From NCBI RefSeq assembly GCF_008933155.1, contig NZ_WBVP01000007.1:104816-168815 (forward strand): a stretch of 64,000 nucleotides of DNA, written 5' to 3'. The notes under the pieces were generated by a model that saw nothing but the letters and a program-made list of their open reading frames with translations, was not told the DNA's origin and searched no databases. A program made the position numbers and the translations under genes. The stretch is from Aliivibrio finisterrensis (lineage in GTDB: Bacteria > Pseudomonadota > Gammaproteobacteria > Enterobacterales > Vibrionaceae). Positions 9,182 to 20,571 of this stretch are shown here, one piece after another (positions within the stretch are counted from its first letter, which is position 1; each line of letters begins with the position of its first letter).

Positions 9182-9249
9182 GTTCTAATTCAAGAAGAAG
9201 GCGCGGAGCTTATGAACATAAGTGAGCACCTTCGACGCAGAAGTAGAAC
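9182..9249. repeat. Imperfect 68-bp palindrome in the gyrB 3' region
   Basis: Two 33-base arms meet at a 2-base centre (9215-9216). The inner CTTATG/CATAAG, the GAAGG/CCTTC block and the outer GTTCTA/TAGAAC pair, with mismatches between. It sits between the gyrB stop codon and its terminator, like a REP- or MITE-type intergenic palindrome. I cannot tell from one copy whether it is repeated in the genome. Confidence 0.6.
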
Positions 9250-9276
9250 TAACTGGCAAAATATAGGATTAAAAAT

Positions 9277-11697
<2,421 letters not shown>

Positions 11698-11711
11698 TTA
11701 CTCTCGCGTTT

Positions 11712-12791
11712 TTATCCTTGGGCTATTTTGCCATGTTCTATCTCGAACATCTTGCTTTCTTCATCATGCATATCTGCAATCTGTTCAGCAGTAATCGAAC
11801 TAATAAACACCTGCGCCTTTGTCTGTTTCAAATATTGAGCCAGCAATTGACGGCGATGACTATCCAGTTCAGAAGCAAAATCGTCTATTAAATAGATGCA
11901 CTGCTTTCCTGTTGCTTCTGTTAAATGTTGCCCCTGCGCTAATCGTAGCGCACATACCATCAACTTTAGTTGACCACGAGACAACACATCTTCAACAGGA
12001 GTGCCTGCAACTTTAATTCGTAAGTCGGCTTTATTTGGGCCGCCGACGGTATAACCCAGCTGTTTATCTCGCTCAAAGTTCTTCTTGAGCAAATCTGCGT
12101 ATGGGGTTTCTCTATCCCAACCGCGATAGTATGACAGCTTTATGTCATATTCTGGTAAGAATGCCTGACATATTTGTTGAGTTGCTTCAGATATGTGATT
12201 GATGTAATCCACTCGCCACTGATCTATTTTTTCAGCCAGTTGTGCGAGTTCCAAATCCCAGTAGCTTAGCTCTCTATAACTCTGTGCCGTTTTTAATAAT
12301 GCATTACGTTGCTTGGTTAATCGCTTCACTCGGCTCCATGCTTCATAAAAAGCAGGTTCCACGTGAAACACTCCCCAATCGATAAATGCTCGGCGAAATT
12401 TAGGGCCATCAGTCACTAATTCGAACCCTTCAGGGTGAATTAATTGAAGCGGTAAAACCTTAGCTAATTGTGCCAGTTTTTGCCCACTTTCTCCGCCTAT
12501 TTTAACCTCTGTAGTACCGTCACGCTGCTTATTTATACCAATAGGCAGCTCAAAGTTTTCTGGTGTGGTGAAACGACCATGAATAAAAAGCTCGTTACAG
12601 TCATGTCTAATGATCCGACCGGTTAACGAGCTCTTAAATGAACGGCCATGTCCGAGCAAATAGATCGCTTCTAGGACACTGGTTTTACCACTGCCATTGG
12701 CACCCGTAACAAAATTAAAGCCAGATGATAATTGAATATCACACGTCTTTATATTACGAAAATCATTAATGATTAGGCGTGATAATGGCAT
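11712..12791 (-). CDS. recF: DNA replication and repair protein RecF
   Basis: RecF is an SMC-like ATPase that, with RecO and RecR, loads RecA at single-strand gaps. The 359 residues (357 in E. coli) start with the family sequence [14 protein letters not shown]. They carry the Walker A motif [18 protein letters not shown] at about 30-47, the signature [19 protein letters not shown] near 268-286, and the Walker [13 protein letters not shown] near 300. The gene lies 13 bases after dnaN and 17 before gyrB. An internal palindrome at 12355-12370 matches parS and probably also serves chromosome segregation. Confidence 0.98.
   Translation of the reverse strand: MPLSRLIINDFRNIKTCDIQLSSGFNFVTGANGSGKTSVLEAIYLLGHGRSFKSSLTGRIIRHDCNELFIHGRFTTPENFELPIGINKQRDGTTEVKIGGESGQKLAQLAKVLPLQLIHPEGFELVTDGPKFRRAFIDWGVFHVEPAFYEAWSRVKRLTKQRNALLKTAQSYRELSYWDLELAQLAEKIDQWRVDYINHISEATQQICQAFLPEYDIKLSYYRGWDRETPYADLLKKNFERDKQLGYTVGGPNKADLRIKVAGTPVEDVLSRGQLKLMVCALRLAQGQHLTEATGKQCIYLIDDFASELDSHRRQLLAQYLKQTKAQVFISSITAEQIADMHDEESKMFEIEHGKIAQG
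12355..12370. promoter_or_regulatory. parS: parS-like centromere site inside recF
   Basis: The 16-mer GGTTCCACGTGAAACA agrees with the bacterial parS consensus TGTTYCACGTGRAACA at 15 of 16 positions, missing only the first. The core palindrome CACGTG and both GTT/AAC half sites are intact. It lies 10 kb from oriC in a window that also encodes ParA and ParB, which is where such sites occur. Confidence 0.8.
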
Positions 12792-12804
12792 TGATAGTTA
12801 AAAT

Positions 12805-13905
12805 CTACAGACGGATTGGCATAACAACATATTGCGCTTCATCATTAGCACAATCTTCAACTAACGCACTCGCATTAGCCGTTGTCATCGAAATACGTAC
12901 ACGTTCGCATTTTAAAGTATTCAGCACATCTAATACATAGCTAACGTTAAAACCGATTTCGATATCATCGCCTTGGAAATCCACATCAAGGATCTCTTCT
13001 GCTTCTTCTTGTTCAGGGTTATTCGCCGTAATACGCATTTGATTATTGGCTAAATTAACGCGAACACCACGGAATTTTTCATTCGATAAAATAGCAGCAC
13101 GAGCGAATGCTTGGCGCAGTTCATCACAATCGGCTTCTAGCGTCTTGTTACTGCTTTGCGGCATTACACGTCGATAATCAGGAAAGCGACCATCAACCAG
13201 TTTTGACGTAAATACAAAGTTATTCACTTCTGCACGTACATTTGAATTACCAAACTGTAAAGTAACACTCTGATCGGGTGAGTCAAGTAAGCGAACTAGC
13301 TCTTGAATACCTTTGCGTGGCATGATCACTTGCTGTTCAGGAAGATCCGAACCCACCAGCATATTACATACTGCCATTCGGTGACCATCCGTTGCTACAG
13401 AACGGAAAATAGCACCTTGAGTTTCAAACATCATACCATTGAGGTAATAACGAACATCTTGGTTCGCCATAGAGAATTGAGTGCTCTCGATCAGTTTACG
13501 CAATTGTGCTTGAGATAAGGTGATTTCAACCTCGCTCTCCCAACCTTCAATGTTTGGAAAATCATTAGCTGGCAGAGTCGCTAGAGTGAATCGACTGCGT
13601 CCAGAACGCACTAAAACTCGATCGCCTTCCAATACGATAGTGATAGTTGCGCTGTCAGGTAAACCACGACAAATGTCTAAAAATTTACGAGAAGGAACAG
13701 TAATAGCGCCCGCTTCAAAATCACCTTCTAACGTAATCTTACTGATCAACTCTACTTCTAAATCGGTTGCGATCATTGATAATTGACCATTTTCTACCTG
13801 AAGTAAGATGTTACCCAAAATAGGTAATGATGGACGGCCACCAAGGGCACCAGATACTTGTTGCAGTGGTTTTAATAACAGACTGCGTTCAATAGAAAAT
13901 TTCAT
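12805..13905 (-). CDS. dnaN: DNA polymerase III beta sliding clamp
   Basis: The beta clamp is a ring-shaped dimer that tethers polymerase III and recruits Hda, MutS, ligase and other partners. The 366 residues match the family length exactly. The sequence opens MKFSIERSLLLKPLQQVSGALGGRPSLPILGN and ends YVVMPIRL, the conserved C-terminal residues of the peptide-binding pocket. Three clamp domains of about 120 residues follow the usual pattern, with DGRFPDYRRVMP near 243 and GFNVSYVLDVL near 317. It lies between dnaA and recF, 31 bases after dnaA. Confidence 0.99.
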   Translation of the reverse strand: MKFSIERSLLLKPLQQVSGALGGRPSLPILGNILLQVENGQLSMIATDLEVELISKITLEGDFEAGAITVPSRKFLDICRGLPDSATITIVLEGDRVLVRSGRSRFTLATLPANDFPNIEGWESEVEITLSQAQLRKLIESTQFSMANQDVRYYLNGMMFETQGAIFRSVATDGHRMAVCNMLVGSDLPEQQVIMPRKGIQELVRLLDSPDQSVTLQFGNSNVRAEVNNFVFTSKLVDGRFPDYRRVMPQSSNKTLEADCDELRQAFARAAILSNEKFRGVRVNLANNQMRITANNPEQEEAEEILDVDFQGDDIEIGFNVSYVLDVLNTLKCERVRISMTTANASALVEDCANDEAQYVVMPIRL

Positions 13906-13936
13906 AATACTCGTTTATTTAAAAGTAGATAATGAA

Positions 13937-15343
13937 TTACGATGATAACGTACGAATGAGATTAGAGTAGTCTTCTTTTATATCATGACTCTCTTCACGC
14001 AATTGCGCTATTTTACGACAAGCATGAAGTACAGTGGTATGGTCTCGACCGCCAAATGCGTCACCGATCTCAGGTAAGCTGTGATTGGTTAACTCTTTAG
14101 ACAATGCCATCGCTAATTGACGTGGACGCGCAACAGAGCGAGAACGGCGTTTAGACAACAAATCCGCCATTTTTATCTTGTAGTACTCAGCAACGGTTTT
14201 TTGAATATTATCAATCGTTACTAGCTTCTCTTGAAGCGCTAATAAGTCACGTAATGCTTCGCGTACAAAATCAATCGTAATTGCACGGCCAGTAAAGTTA
14301 GCATTTGCAATCACACGGTTAAGCGCTCCTTCTAATTCACGTACATTCGAACGTAAACGTTTTGCAATAAAGAAGGCAACTTCATCGGCAAGATGAATTT
14401 GATGATCTTCTGCTTTCTTCATTAAGATAGCAACGCGAGTTTCTAATTCTGGCGGTTCAATCGCAACAGTAAGACCCCAACCAAAGCGAGATTTCAAACG
14501 CTCTTCTACCCCATTGATCTCTCTTGGGTATTTGTCTGACGTTAGGATTATTTGCTGATTGCCTTCCAATAACGCATTAAAGGTATGAAAGAATTCTTCT
14601 TGTGAACGCTCTTTATTCGCAAAAAATTGAATATCATCGATAAGCAAGGCATCAACACTACGGTAATAACGTTTGAACTCTTCAATGGCGTTATTTTGTA
14701 GCGCTTTAACCATGTCTTGAACAAAGCGCTCAGAATGCATGTATACCACTTTTGCATCGGGCTTACGTTCAAGAATCGCATTTCCCACTGCTTGCAACAG
14801 GTGCGTTTTACCTAAACCAGTGCCACCATATAAGAATAGTGGGTTATACGCGGTTCCCGGGTTATCAGACACTTGACGAGCTGCAGCTAAGCCAAGTTGG
14901 TTTGATTTACCTTCAACGAAGTTAGTAAATTTATGTTTAGGATTTACATTCGAGCGATGATTCAGATCAGCAGGTGTAGGCTCTAAACTCTGAGATTCCC
15001 AAGGCTTATTCGTTGACTGTAAGGCTTGAAGTTGTGCAGGAGCTGAGGTTGAAGCAGCAACATCCGCAGCTGTTCTCTTCGGTGCTGATGATGGCGTAGG
15101 TTTACTACCCACTTCAAAACGCAATGTAGGGACATCGCTACCACAGAACTCATTTAATAATGAGTTAATGCTATTTAAGTACTTATCTCGAACCCAATCC
15201 AACACGAAACGGTTCGGCGCAAATAGCGTAAGGGTATTGTCATTTAATTCAGCTTGCAGGGGTTTAACCCACATACTAAATTCTGCGGAAGGTAATTCTT
15301 CTTGAAGGCGCTGTAAACACTGCAGCCAAAGCGATGAAGACAC
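13937..15343 (-). CDS. dnaA: Chromosomal replication initiator DnaA
   Basis: DnaA-ATP binds the boxes of oriC, melts the adjacent AT-rich region and loads DnaB. I place the start at the GTG at 15343, giving 468 residues beginning [17 protein letters not shown]. This is the form I recall for other vibrios and matches the E. coli N-terminus (467); a GTG four codons earlier (15355) is also open. Domain I ends near 80 and a variable Ala/Ser/Thr-rich linker runs to about 130. The AAA+ domain has Walker [17 protein letters not shown] near 170 and Walker [10 protein letters not shown] near 235. The C-terminal DNA-binding signature is [19 protein letters not shown] near 425. DnaA boxes upstream suggest autoregulation. 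Confidence 0.98.
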   Translation of the reverse strand: MSSSLWLQCLQRLQEELPSAEFSMWVKPLQAELNDNTLTLFAPNRFVLDWVRDKYLNSINSLLNEFCGSDVPTLRFEVGSKPTPSSAPKRTAADVAASTSAPAQLQALQSTNKPWESQSLEPTPADLNHRSNVNPKHKFTNFVEGKSNQLGLAAARQVSDNPGTAYNPLFLYGGTGLGKTHLLQAVGNAILERKPDAKVVYMHSERFVQDMVKALQNNAIEEFKRYYRSVDALLIDDIQFFANKERSQEEFFHTFNALLEGNQQIILTSDKYPREINGVEERLKSRFGWGLTVAIEPPELETRVAILMKKAEDHQIHLADEVAFFIAKRLRSNVRELEGALNRVIANANFTGRAITIDFVREALRDLLALQEKLVTIDNIQKTVAEYYKIKMADLLSKRRSRSVARPRQLAMALSKELTNHSLPEIGDAFGGRDHTTVLHACRKIAQLREESHDIKEDYSNLIRTLSS

Positions 15344-15470
15344 GGACAACCCCACTCATAATTATTTTTAAAAGGTTGTCGATTTTATACTGTGGATAAC
15401 TTTTGTGCCAGCGTTAGATCGATGATCCAGTGAATAAGATCGAAGTTATTCACACTGATCACGCTTTTTT
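15344..15470 (-). promoter_or_regulatory. dnaA promoter region with DnaA boxes and GATC cluster
   Basis: Upstream of dnaA lie a perfect DnaA box, TGTGGATAA (15391-15399), and a TTATTCACA box (15446-15454), with four GATC sites between 15418 and 15461. This is the arrangement expected for DnaA autorepression and for Dam/SeqA control of the dnaA promoter. I did not fix the minus-10 and minus-35 elements. Confidence 0.65.
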
Positions 15471-15637
15471 ACCTAGATCGACACACTTTTTACCAGACTT
15501 ATACCCAAAACCATCAACAATGAGGAGATTATGCCCTTTATTTTACGATTTAGTTATTACACATAACCAGGGGATATTTAGAACTCAATCGCAAAAAACG
15601 TATTATCTCAATACTGATGAATTACGGAGTATCAATC

Positions 15638-16390
15638 ATGAAATGGACAAAGAACATTCTTACTGGATTAACACTGACACTAGCAGCCACTCAATTTGCT
15701 CAAGCAGCCACTGACGTTAAAGTAGGAATGTCGGGCCGTTATTTCCCATTTACCTTCGTTAAACAGGATCAACTGCAAGGCTTTGAGGTTGATTTATGGG
15801 ATGAGATTGGTCGCCGTAATGATTATAACGTTGAATATGTAACTGCGAGTTTTTCTGGTTTATTTGGGCTATTAGAAACAGGCCGAATTGATACGATTTC
15901 AAATCAAATTACCAAAACCAAAGAACGTGAAGCTAAATACCTATTTGCCGACCCTTATGTTGTTGACGGTGCGCAAATTACCGTTCGTAAAGGCAATGAC
16001 AGCATCAAAAGTATTGAAGATTTGGAAGGAAAAACCGTTGCCGTTAACTTAGGTTCTAATTTTGAAAAATTACTGCGAGATAACGATAAATCAGGCCAAA
16101 TAAACATTAAAACCTACGATACAGGTATTGAGCACGATGTCGCTTTAGGCCGTTCAGATGCGTTTGTGATGGACCGTCTATCAGCAGCTCAACTGATTAA
16201 AAAATCAGGATTACCACTGCAACTTGCAGGCGAACCATTTGAAACCATTGAAAATGCATGGCCGTTTGTAAAAAATGAAAAAGGTCAAAAGCTACAAAAA
16301 GAAGTTAATAAAGCATTAGCTGAAATGCGAGTAGACGGTACATTAGCAAAAATATCACAAAAGTGGTTTGATGCTGACGTAACACAATAA
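15638..16390 (+). CDS. Polar amino-acid ABC transporter, periplasmic binding protein
   Basis: This is a family 3 solute-binding protein for polar amino acids. A signal peptide ends at AQA (residues about 22-24), followed by TDVKVGMSGRYFPFTF, the usual first strand with the ligand-contacting aromatic residues. FEVDLWDEIGRR and ISNQITKTKEREAKYLFADPYV match the ligand-contacting segments of this family, and EDLEGKTVAVNLGSNFEKLL starts the second lobe. I chose the ATG at 15638 because ACGGAG lies 9 bases upstream and the signal peptide then starts correctly. Permease and ATPase genes follow, with a hairpin between. The substrate is not certain; cystine, histidine or arginine types are all possible. 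Confidence 0.93.
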   Translation: MKWTKNILTGLTLTLAATQFAQAATDVKVGMSGRYFPFTFVKQDQLQGFEVDLWDEIGRRNDYNVEYVTASFSGLFGLLETGRIDTISNQITKTKEREAKYLFADPYVVDGAQITVRKGNDSIKSIEDLEGKTVAVNLGSNFEKLLRDNDKSGQINIKTYDTGIEHDVALGRSDAFVMDRLSAAQLIKKSGLPLQLAGEPFETIENAWPFVKNEKGQKLQKEVNKALAEMRVDGTLAKISQKWFDADVTQ

Positions 16391-16429
16391 ATCAAACTAA
16401 CTCGGTAAGTACCTACTTCTATTTACAAT

Positions 16430-16460
16430 AAACCCACTATCTGTAACGTAGTGGGTTTTG
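16430..16460 (+). terminator. Attenuating hairpin between binding-protein and permease genes
   Basis: AAACCCACTA (16430-16439) pairs perfectly with TAGTGGGTTT (16449-16458), followed by a short TTTTG. Such hairpins usually stop most transcripts, or protect the upstream mRNA end, so that the binding protein is made in excess over the membrane parts. Confidence 0.8.
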
Positions 16461-16524
16461 TGTTTATTACTTATATAAACTCAGTACAACTCACCACTTT
16501 TCAAACTAATTATAGAGAGACATC

Positions 16525-17196
16525 ATGGGATTTGATTTTGCGTATATGATTGAACTCTTACCTATACTGTTTAAGTATTTAGGTACGACATTAGAAATGG
16601 CGATATGGGGATTGTTCTTTGCTTTGGCACTGGCGTTAGTACTCGCTAACTTAAGAGTCTTTAAAGTGCCAGTATTGGATCAACTTAGCCAACTTTACAT
16701 TAGCTTTTTCCGTGGTACACCGCTACTAGTTCAATTATTTCTTCTTTATTATGGCTTACCACAAGTATTCCCTATTTTTATTGGATTAGATGCGTTTAGT
16801 GCCGCTGTTATTGGTTTAACGCTCCATTTTGCCGCTTATATGGCAGAGAGTATTCGTGCAGCTATTATCGGGATTGATCGTAGCCAAATGGAAGCCAGTC
16901 TTTCTATTGGTATGACAACATCTCAAGCAATGCGTCGTATTATTCTTCCTCAAGCGTCTCGAGTAGCTTTACCTTCATTAATGAATTATTTCATTGATAT
17001 GATTAAATCCACGTCATTAGCCTTTACACTAGGGGTGTCTGAAATAATGGCAAAAGCGCAAATGGAAGCCTCTTCAAGCTTTAAGTTCTTTGAAGCATTT
17101 TTAGCCGTAGCCCTGATTTATTGGGGTGTTGTTGTCATTCTTACTCGAGTACAAACTTGGGCTGAAGTGAAATTAAATAAGGCGTATGTTCGATGA
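16525..17196 (+). CDS. Polar amino-acid ABC transporter, permease
   Basis: This is an inner-membrane HisM/GlnP-type permease of 223 residues with about five membrane helices. The family signature (EAA loop) is present as EASLSIGMTTSQAMRRIILPQASRVALPS near 118-145, which couples to the ATPase. The N-terminal SFFRGTPLLVQLFLLYYGLP near 58-77 is also characteristic. Only one permease gene is present, so the channel is probably a homodimer. Its stop codon overlaps the start of the ATPase gene (ATGA), indicating translational coupling. The ribosome-binding site GAGAG precedes the ATG. Confidence 0.94.
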   Translation: MGFDFAYMIELLPILFKYLGTTLEMAIWGLFFALALALVLANLRVFKVPVLDQLSQLYISFFRGTPLLVQLFLLYYGLPQVFPIFIGLDAFSAAVIGLTLHFAAYMAESIRAAIIGIDRSQMEASLSIGMTTSQAMRRIILPQASRVALPSLMNYFIDMIKSTSLAFTLGVSEIMAKAQMEASSSFKFFEAFLAVALIYWGVVVILTRVQTWAEVKLNKAYVR

Positions 17197-17930
17197 TAAA
17201 AATTACCAACCTACATAAAAGCTTTGGTGACACAAACGTACTATCAGGCATTGACCTCACCATTAATAAAGGAGAGATAATTGCCATCATTGGATCAAGT
17301 GGTACGGGTAAGTCGACATTACTTAGATGCATCAATTTTCTTGAGACTGCCGACAAAGGCACCATCACGATTGATGATATTAGTGTCGAAAGTGAAAAAA
17401 ATACCAAAGCAGAAATCATCGCATTACGACGAAAAACAGGGTTTATCTTCCAAAATTATGCTCTTTTTACACATTTAACCGCTCGACAGAATATTGCTGA
17501 AGGCCTAATAACTGTCCACAAGTGGAATAAGGCAGATGCCCTTAAAAGAGCACAACAAATTTTAGATGATATTGGGCTTGGTGATAAAGGGGATAACTAC
17601 CCTTCAGCGCTTTCTGGAGGCCAACAACAGCGCGTTGGTATTGGACGAGCAATGGCCTTAGAAGCAGAACTGCTATTATTTGATGAACCCACGTCAGCAC
17701 TTGATCCTGAATGGGTTAATGAAGTACTGACTTTAATGAAAAAACTGGCCACTCAACATCAAACCATGCTGGTTGTAACTCATGAAATGCAATTTGCAAA
17801 AGAAGTCGCAGATAAAGTCATCTATATGGCAGATGGAAAGATAGTGGAACAAGGAACCCCAGAGCAAATTTTTGGTTATCCACAGGATCCTAAATTAAAA
17901 AAATTCTTGAATCAGGTCGGGATCGCATAA
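17193..17930 (+). CDS. Polar amino-acid ABC transporter, ATP-binding subunit
   Basis: This ABC ATPase energises the importer encoded by the two genes before it. In 245 residues it has Walker A GSSGTGKSTLL near 33-43, the Q-loop in FIFQNYALFTHLTA near 84, the ABC signature LSGGQQQRVGIGRAMALE near 140-157, Walker B LLLFDEPTSALDPE near 160, and the H-loop VVTHEMQFAKEVADKVIYM. The phrase EVADKVIYMADG is typical of the GlnQ/HisP group. The start overlaps the permease stop by 4 bases. A roughly 187-bp gap with the rpmH promoter follows. Confidence 0.95.
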   Translation: MIKITNLHKSFGDTNVLSGIDLTINKGEIIAIIGSSGTGKSTLLRCINFLETADKGTITIDDISVESEKNTKAEIIALRRKTGFIFQNYALFTHLTARQNIAEGLITVHKWNKADALKRAQQILDDIGLGDKGDNYPSALSGGQQQRVGIGRAMALEAELLLFDEPTSALDPEWVNEVLTLMKKLATQHQTMLVVTHEMQFAKEVADKVIYMADGKIVEQGTPEQIFGYPQDPKLKKFLNQVGIA

Positions 17931-17995
17931 AGATCCTTGCGCTCTGGCTCACAAAACGTATAATTCACCGTCCGGAAAAATCGTGGAACCTCTTA

Positions 17996-18024
17996 TTGAC
18001 TATTTTTCTGTCAATGATTACAAT
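17996..18024 (+). promoter_or_regulatory. Promoter for rpmH-rnpA-yidD-yidC
   Basis: TTGACT (17996-18001), a 17-base spacer and TACAAT (18019-18024) form a near-consensus sigma-70 promoter about 95 bases before rpmH. A 7-bp GC-rich hairpin (18027-18046) lies right at the expected transcript start. Confidence 0.75.
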
Positions 18025-18117
18025 TCCGCCTCTTTGTTGAGAGGCGTCGGAATGTACGTCCCACGCCGGGTTTATACAAAAAACCTAAACACTACTGATC
18101 AGTAAAAGGTAATACCA

Positions 18118-18252
18118 ATGAAACGCACTTTCCAACCTTCAGTTCTTAAGCGTAAACGCTCTCACGGTTTCCGTGCACGTATGGCTACTAAGAACGGTCG
18201 TAACGTAATTAACGCTCGTCGCGCTAAAGGCCGTAAGCGTCTATCTAAGTAA
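18118..18252 (+). CDS. rpmH: 50S ribosomal protein L34
   Basis: A 44-residue basic protein of the large ribosomal subunit. It begins [20 protein letters not shown] and continues [20 protein letters not shown], the family sequence, two residues shorter than E. coli L34. AAAAGG lies 9-10 bases before the ATG. A strong promoter stands upstream and rnpA starts 15 bases downstream, the nearly universal rpmH-rnpA arrangement. Too short for many gene callers, but unmistakable. Confidence 0.98.
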   Translation: MKRTFQPSVLKRKRSHGFRARMATKNGRNVINARRAKGRKRLSK

Positions 18253-18267
18253 TCCTAGATTATTTTG

Positions 18268-18621
18268 ATGAATTACGACTTCTCTCGGGAGTTACGCTTG
18301 TTAACTCCCGAAGATTACAAATCTGTTTTCAAGCAAGCTCACCGAGCCGGCTCACCTCACTTCACCATTCTTGCCAGAGAAAATTCACTATCGCACCCTC
18401 GTTTAGGCCTTGCTGTTCCTAAAAAGCAAATTAAAACTGCTGTAGGTCGCAATAAGTTCAAACGTATTACGCGTGAAAGTTTCCGCAATAAGCAACATTC
18501 ATTACCTGCGAAAGACTTTGTGGTTATCGCTAAAAAGAGTGCTCAAGATCTGAGTAACGAAGACTTCAACAAGCTATTAGACAAATTATGGCATCGCCTG
18601 TCTCGCCCTTCTCGTGGATAG
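18268..18621 (+). CDS. rnpA: Ribonuclease P protein component
   Basis: This small basic protein binds the catalytic RNase P RNA and helps it position pre-tRNA 5' leaders. It is 117 residues from the ATG at 18268 (119 in E. coli); the TTG just before it is a less likely start. Family features are [18 protein letters not shown] at the N-terminus, [14 protein letters not shown], and the RNR-type motif [18 protein letters not shown] near 73-90, which contacts RNA. The ribosome-binding site is weak, suggesting coupling to rpmH translation. The 3' end overlaps yidD by 34 bases in another frame. Confidence 0.97.
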   Translation: MNYDFSRELRLLTPEDYKSVFKQAHRAGSPHFTILARENSLSHPRLGLAVPKKQIKTAVGRNKFKRITRESFRNKQHSLPAKDFVVIAKKSAQDLSNEDFNKLLDKLWHRLSRPSRG

Positions 18622-18845
18622 CAATCGGTCTAATCCGTTTTTATCAACTCGTCATCAGTCCATTGATTGGACCTCGCTGTCGATTTACTCCAACGTGTTC
18701 ACATTATGCAATTGACGCACTAAAGTCACACGGTTTAGTAAAAGGGTGTTGGCTATCTGGCAAACGTCTATTAAAATGTCATCCTTTGAATGATGGGGGC
18801 TATGACCCCGTCCCACCCAAGCAGCATAAAGACAGAGAACAATAA
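18588..18845 (+). CDS. yidD: Membrane protein insertion efficiency factor YidD
   Basis: YidD is a small membrane-associated protein that aids YidC-dependent insertion. The 85 residues contain the family core [31 protein letters not shown], with the conserved cysteines near residues 31 and 37, and [13 protein letters not shown] near the C-terminus. A short amphipathic N-terminal segment should lie on the membrane. The gene starts inside rnpA and ends 2 bases before yidC, so the three products are translated together. Confidence 0.96.
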   Translation: MASPVSPFSWIAIGLIRFYQLVISPLIGPRCRFTPTCSHYAIDALKSHGLVKGCWLSGKRLLKCHPLNDGGYDPVPPKQHKDREQ

Positions 18846-18847
18846 CG

Positions 18848-20473
18848 ATGGATACCCAACGTAATATTCTGTTGCTCGCACTGGCTTTAGTTTCTTTTTT
18901 ACTTTTCCAACAATGGCAAGTAGAAACTAATCCGCAGCAACCAGCTACAGTTAATACCGTTCAACAAACACAAACGGATGGTGATGTTCCAACTTCTTCA
19001 ACAGCACACAGTGATACGCCTGCTGATTCAGCACAGTCTGGTAAGCTAATCACTATCACAACAGATGTACTTACTTTAAAAGTAGATACATTGGGTGGTG
19101 ATATCATTGAATCAATTCTTAATAAATACGACGCTGAATTAGACTCTAAAGCAAAGTTCGTTCTTCTTCAGGACGATGCTACACACAGCTACATAGCTCA
19201 AAGTGGTCTTATCGGTCCTCAAGGTATCGATTCAAATACCGGCCGTGCACAATTCACTACGCAAAAAACAGATTATGTTTTAGCTGCCGGTCAAAACGAA
19301 TTACGCGTTCCGCTAACATTAGTGAAAGACGGTATTACTTATACTAAAACACTAATTCTTAAACGTGACAGCTACGCTATCAATGTTGATTATACGGTTG
19401 ATAACCAATCTTCAGCACCAGCAACAGTAGAAATGTACGCGAACTTAAAGCAAAACTTAATGGATGACGGTGGCAGCTTAACGATGCCTACGTACCGTGG
19501 TGGTGCTTACTCTACAGAAGATACTCGTTACAAAAAATACAGCTTTGACGACATGGAAGATAAAAACTTATCTATCGACATGACAAACGGTCAAGGTTGG
19601 GCGGGTATGCTGCAACACTACTTTGCTTCAGCTTGGATCCCACGCAACGTAAACGATGCGACAATAACATCTCGTGTTGCTGGTAATTATGGTTACATTG
19701 GCGTTCGCATGCCTGCTGTAACGATTCCTGCGGGTCAAGAAGCGACACTTTCTGCGACACTTTGGACTGGTCCAAAACTGCAGAAAGAAATGGCAGAAAC
19801 TCAAAAATACCTAGACTTAACCGTTGATTACGGTTGGTTATGGTTCATTGCATCACCACTTCATAAACTACTGTCTTTTATACATACGATTGTTGGTAAC
19901 TGGGGTGTAGCGATTATCATTCTAACGTTTATTGTTCGTGGCGCTATGTACCCACTAACAAAAGCGCAATACACATCTATGGCTAAAATGCGCATGCTTC
20001 AACCTAAGTTGGCAGCAATGCGTGAGCGCATCGGTGATGACCGTCAACGTATGAGTCAAGAAATGATGGAGCTTTATAAAAAAGAAAAAGTAAACCCACT
20101 AGGTGGTTGTTTACCAATTCTTCTTCAAATGCCGATTTTTATTGCTCTATACTGGGCTCTGATGGAATCGGTTGAGCTTCGTCATGCGCCATTCTTTGGT
20201 TGGATCACGGATTTATCAGCACAAGACCCATACTACATCCTGCCATTATTAATGGGTGCAAGTATGTTCTTAATCCAGAAAATGAGTCCAACAACAGTAA
20301 CGGATCCAATGCAACAGAAGATCATGACGTTTATGCCTGTTATGTTCACCGTGTTCTTCTTATGGTTCCCTGCTGGCCTAGTTCTTTACTGGTTAGTTTC
20401 AAACATCGTAACGTTAATTCAGCAAACGCTGATTTACCGTGCTCTTGAGAAAAAAGGCTTACATTCTAAGTAA
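18848..20473 (+). CDS. yidC: Membrane protein insertase YidC
   Basis: YidC inserts and folds inner-membrane proteins alone or with SecYEG; its clients include Fo subunit c, encoded by atpE in this window. The 541 residues (548 in E. coli) start with [20 protein letters not shown], the first membrane anchor. The large periplasmic beta domain covers about 55-330, after a Gln/Thr-rich linker. The conserved five-helix insertase core then begins around [13 protein letters not shown], with [21 protein letters not shown] holding the groove arginine, followed by [21 protein letters not shown] strong terminator follows. Confidence 0.98.
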   Translation: MDTQRNILLLALALVSFLLFQQWQVETNPQQPATVNTVQQTQTDGDVPTSSTAHSDTPADSAQSGKLITITTDVLTLKVDTLGGDIIESILNKYDAELDSKAKFVLLQDDATHSYIAQSGLIGPQGIDSNTGRAQFTTQKTDYVLAAGQNELRVPLTLVKDGITYTKTLILKRDSYAINVDYTVDNQSSAPATVEMYANLKQNLMDDGGSLTMPTYRGGAYSTEDTRYKKYSFDDMEDKNLSIDMTNGQGWAGMLQHYFASAWIPRNVNDATITSRVAGNYGYIGVRMPAVTIPAGQEATLSATLWTGPKLQKEMAETQKYLDLTVDYGWLWFIASPLHKLLSFIHTIVGNWGVAIIILTFIVRGAMYPLTKAQYTSMAKMRMLQPKLAAMRERIGDDRQRMSQEMMELYKKEKVNPLGGCLPILLQMPIFIALYWALMESVELRHAPFFGWITDLSAQDPYYILPLLMGASMFLIQKMSPTTVTDPMQQKIMTFMPVMFTVFFLWFPAGLVLYWLVSNIVTLIQQTLIYRALEKKGLHSK

Positions 20474-20497
20474 GTTGAATTTCTAAAGAAGCAAACA

Positions 20498-20524
20498 AAA
20501 GGCGGCCTATGGTCGCCTTTTTTG
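20498..20524 (+). terminator. Terminator after yidC
   Basis: AAAGGCGGCC (20498-20507) pairs with GGTCGCCTTT (20511-20520) around TAT with one G-T pair, followed by TTTT. The same GGCGACC stem occurs after tusA and after atpC. Confidence 0.9.
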
Positions 20525-20571
20525 TTTTATCGGCTTACAATATGCTCAAGCAATAGACATTAAGAATAATC

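Noticed and set aside
15430..15714. Open frame of 94 codons upstream of the amino-acid-binding protein
   Set aside because: It has no ribosome-binding site, covers the dnaA control region and overlaps the signal peptide of the real gene in another frame.
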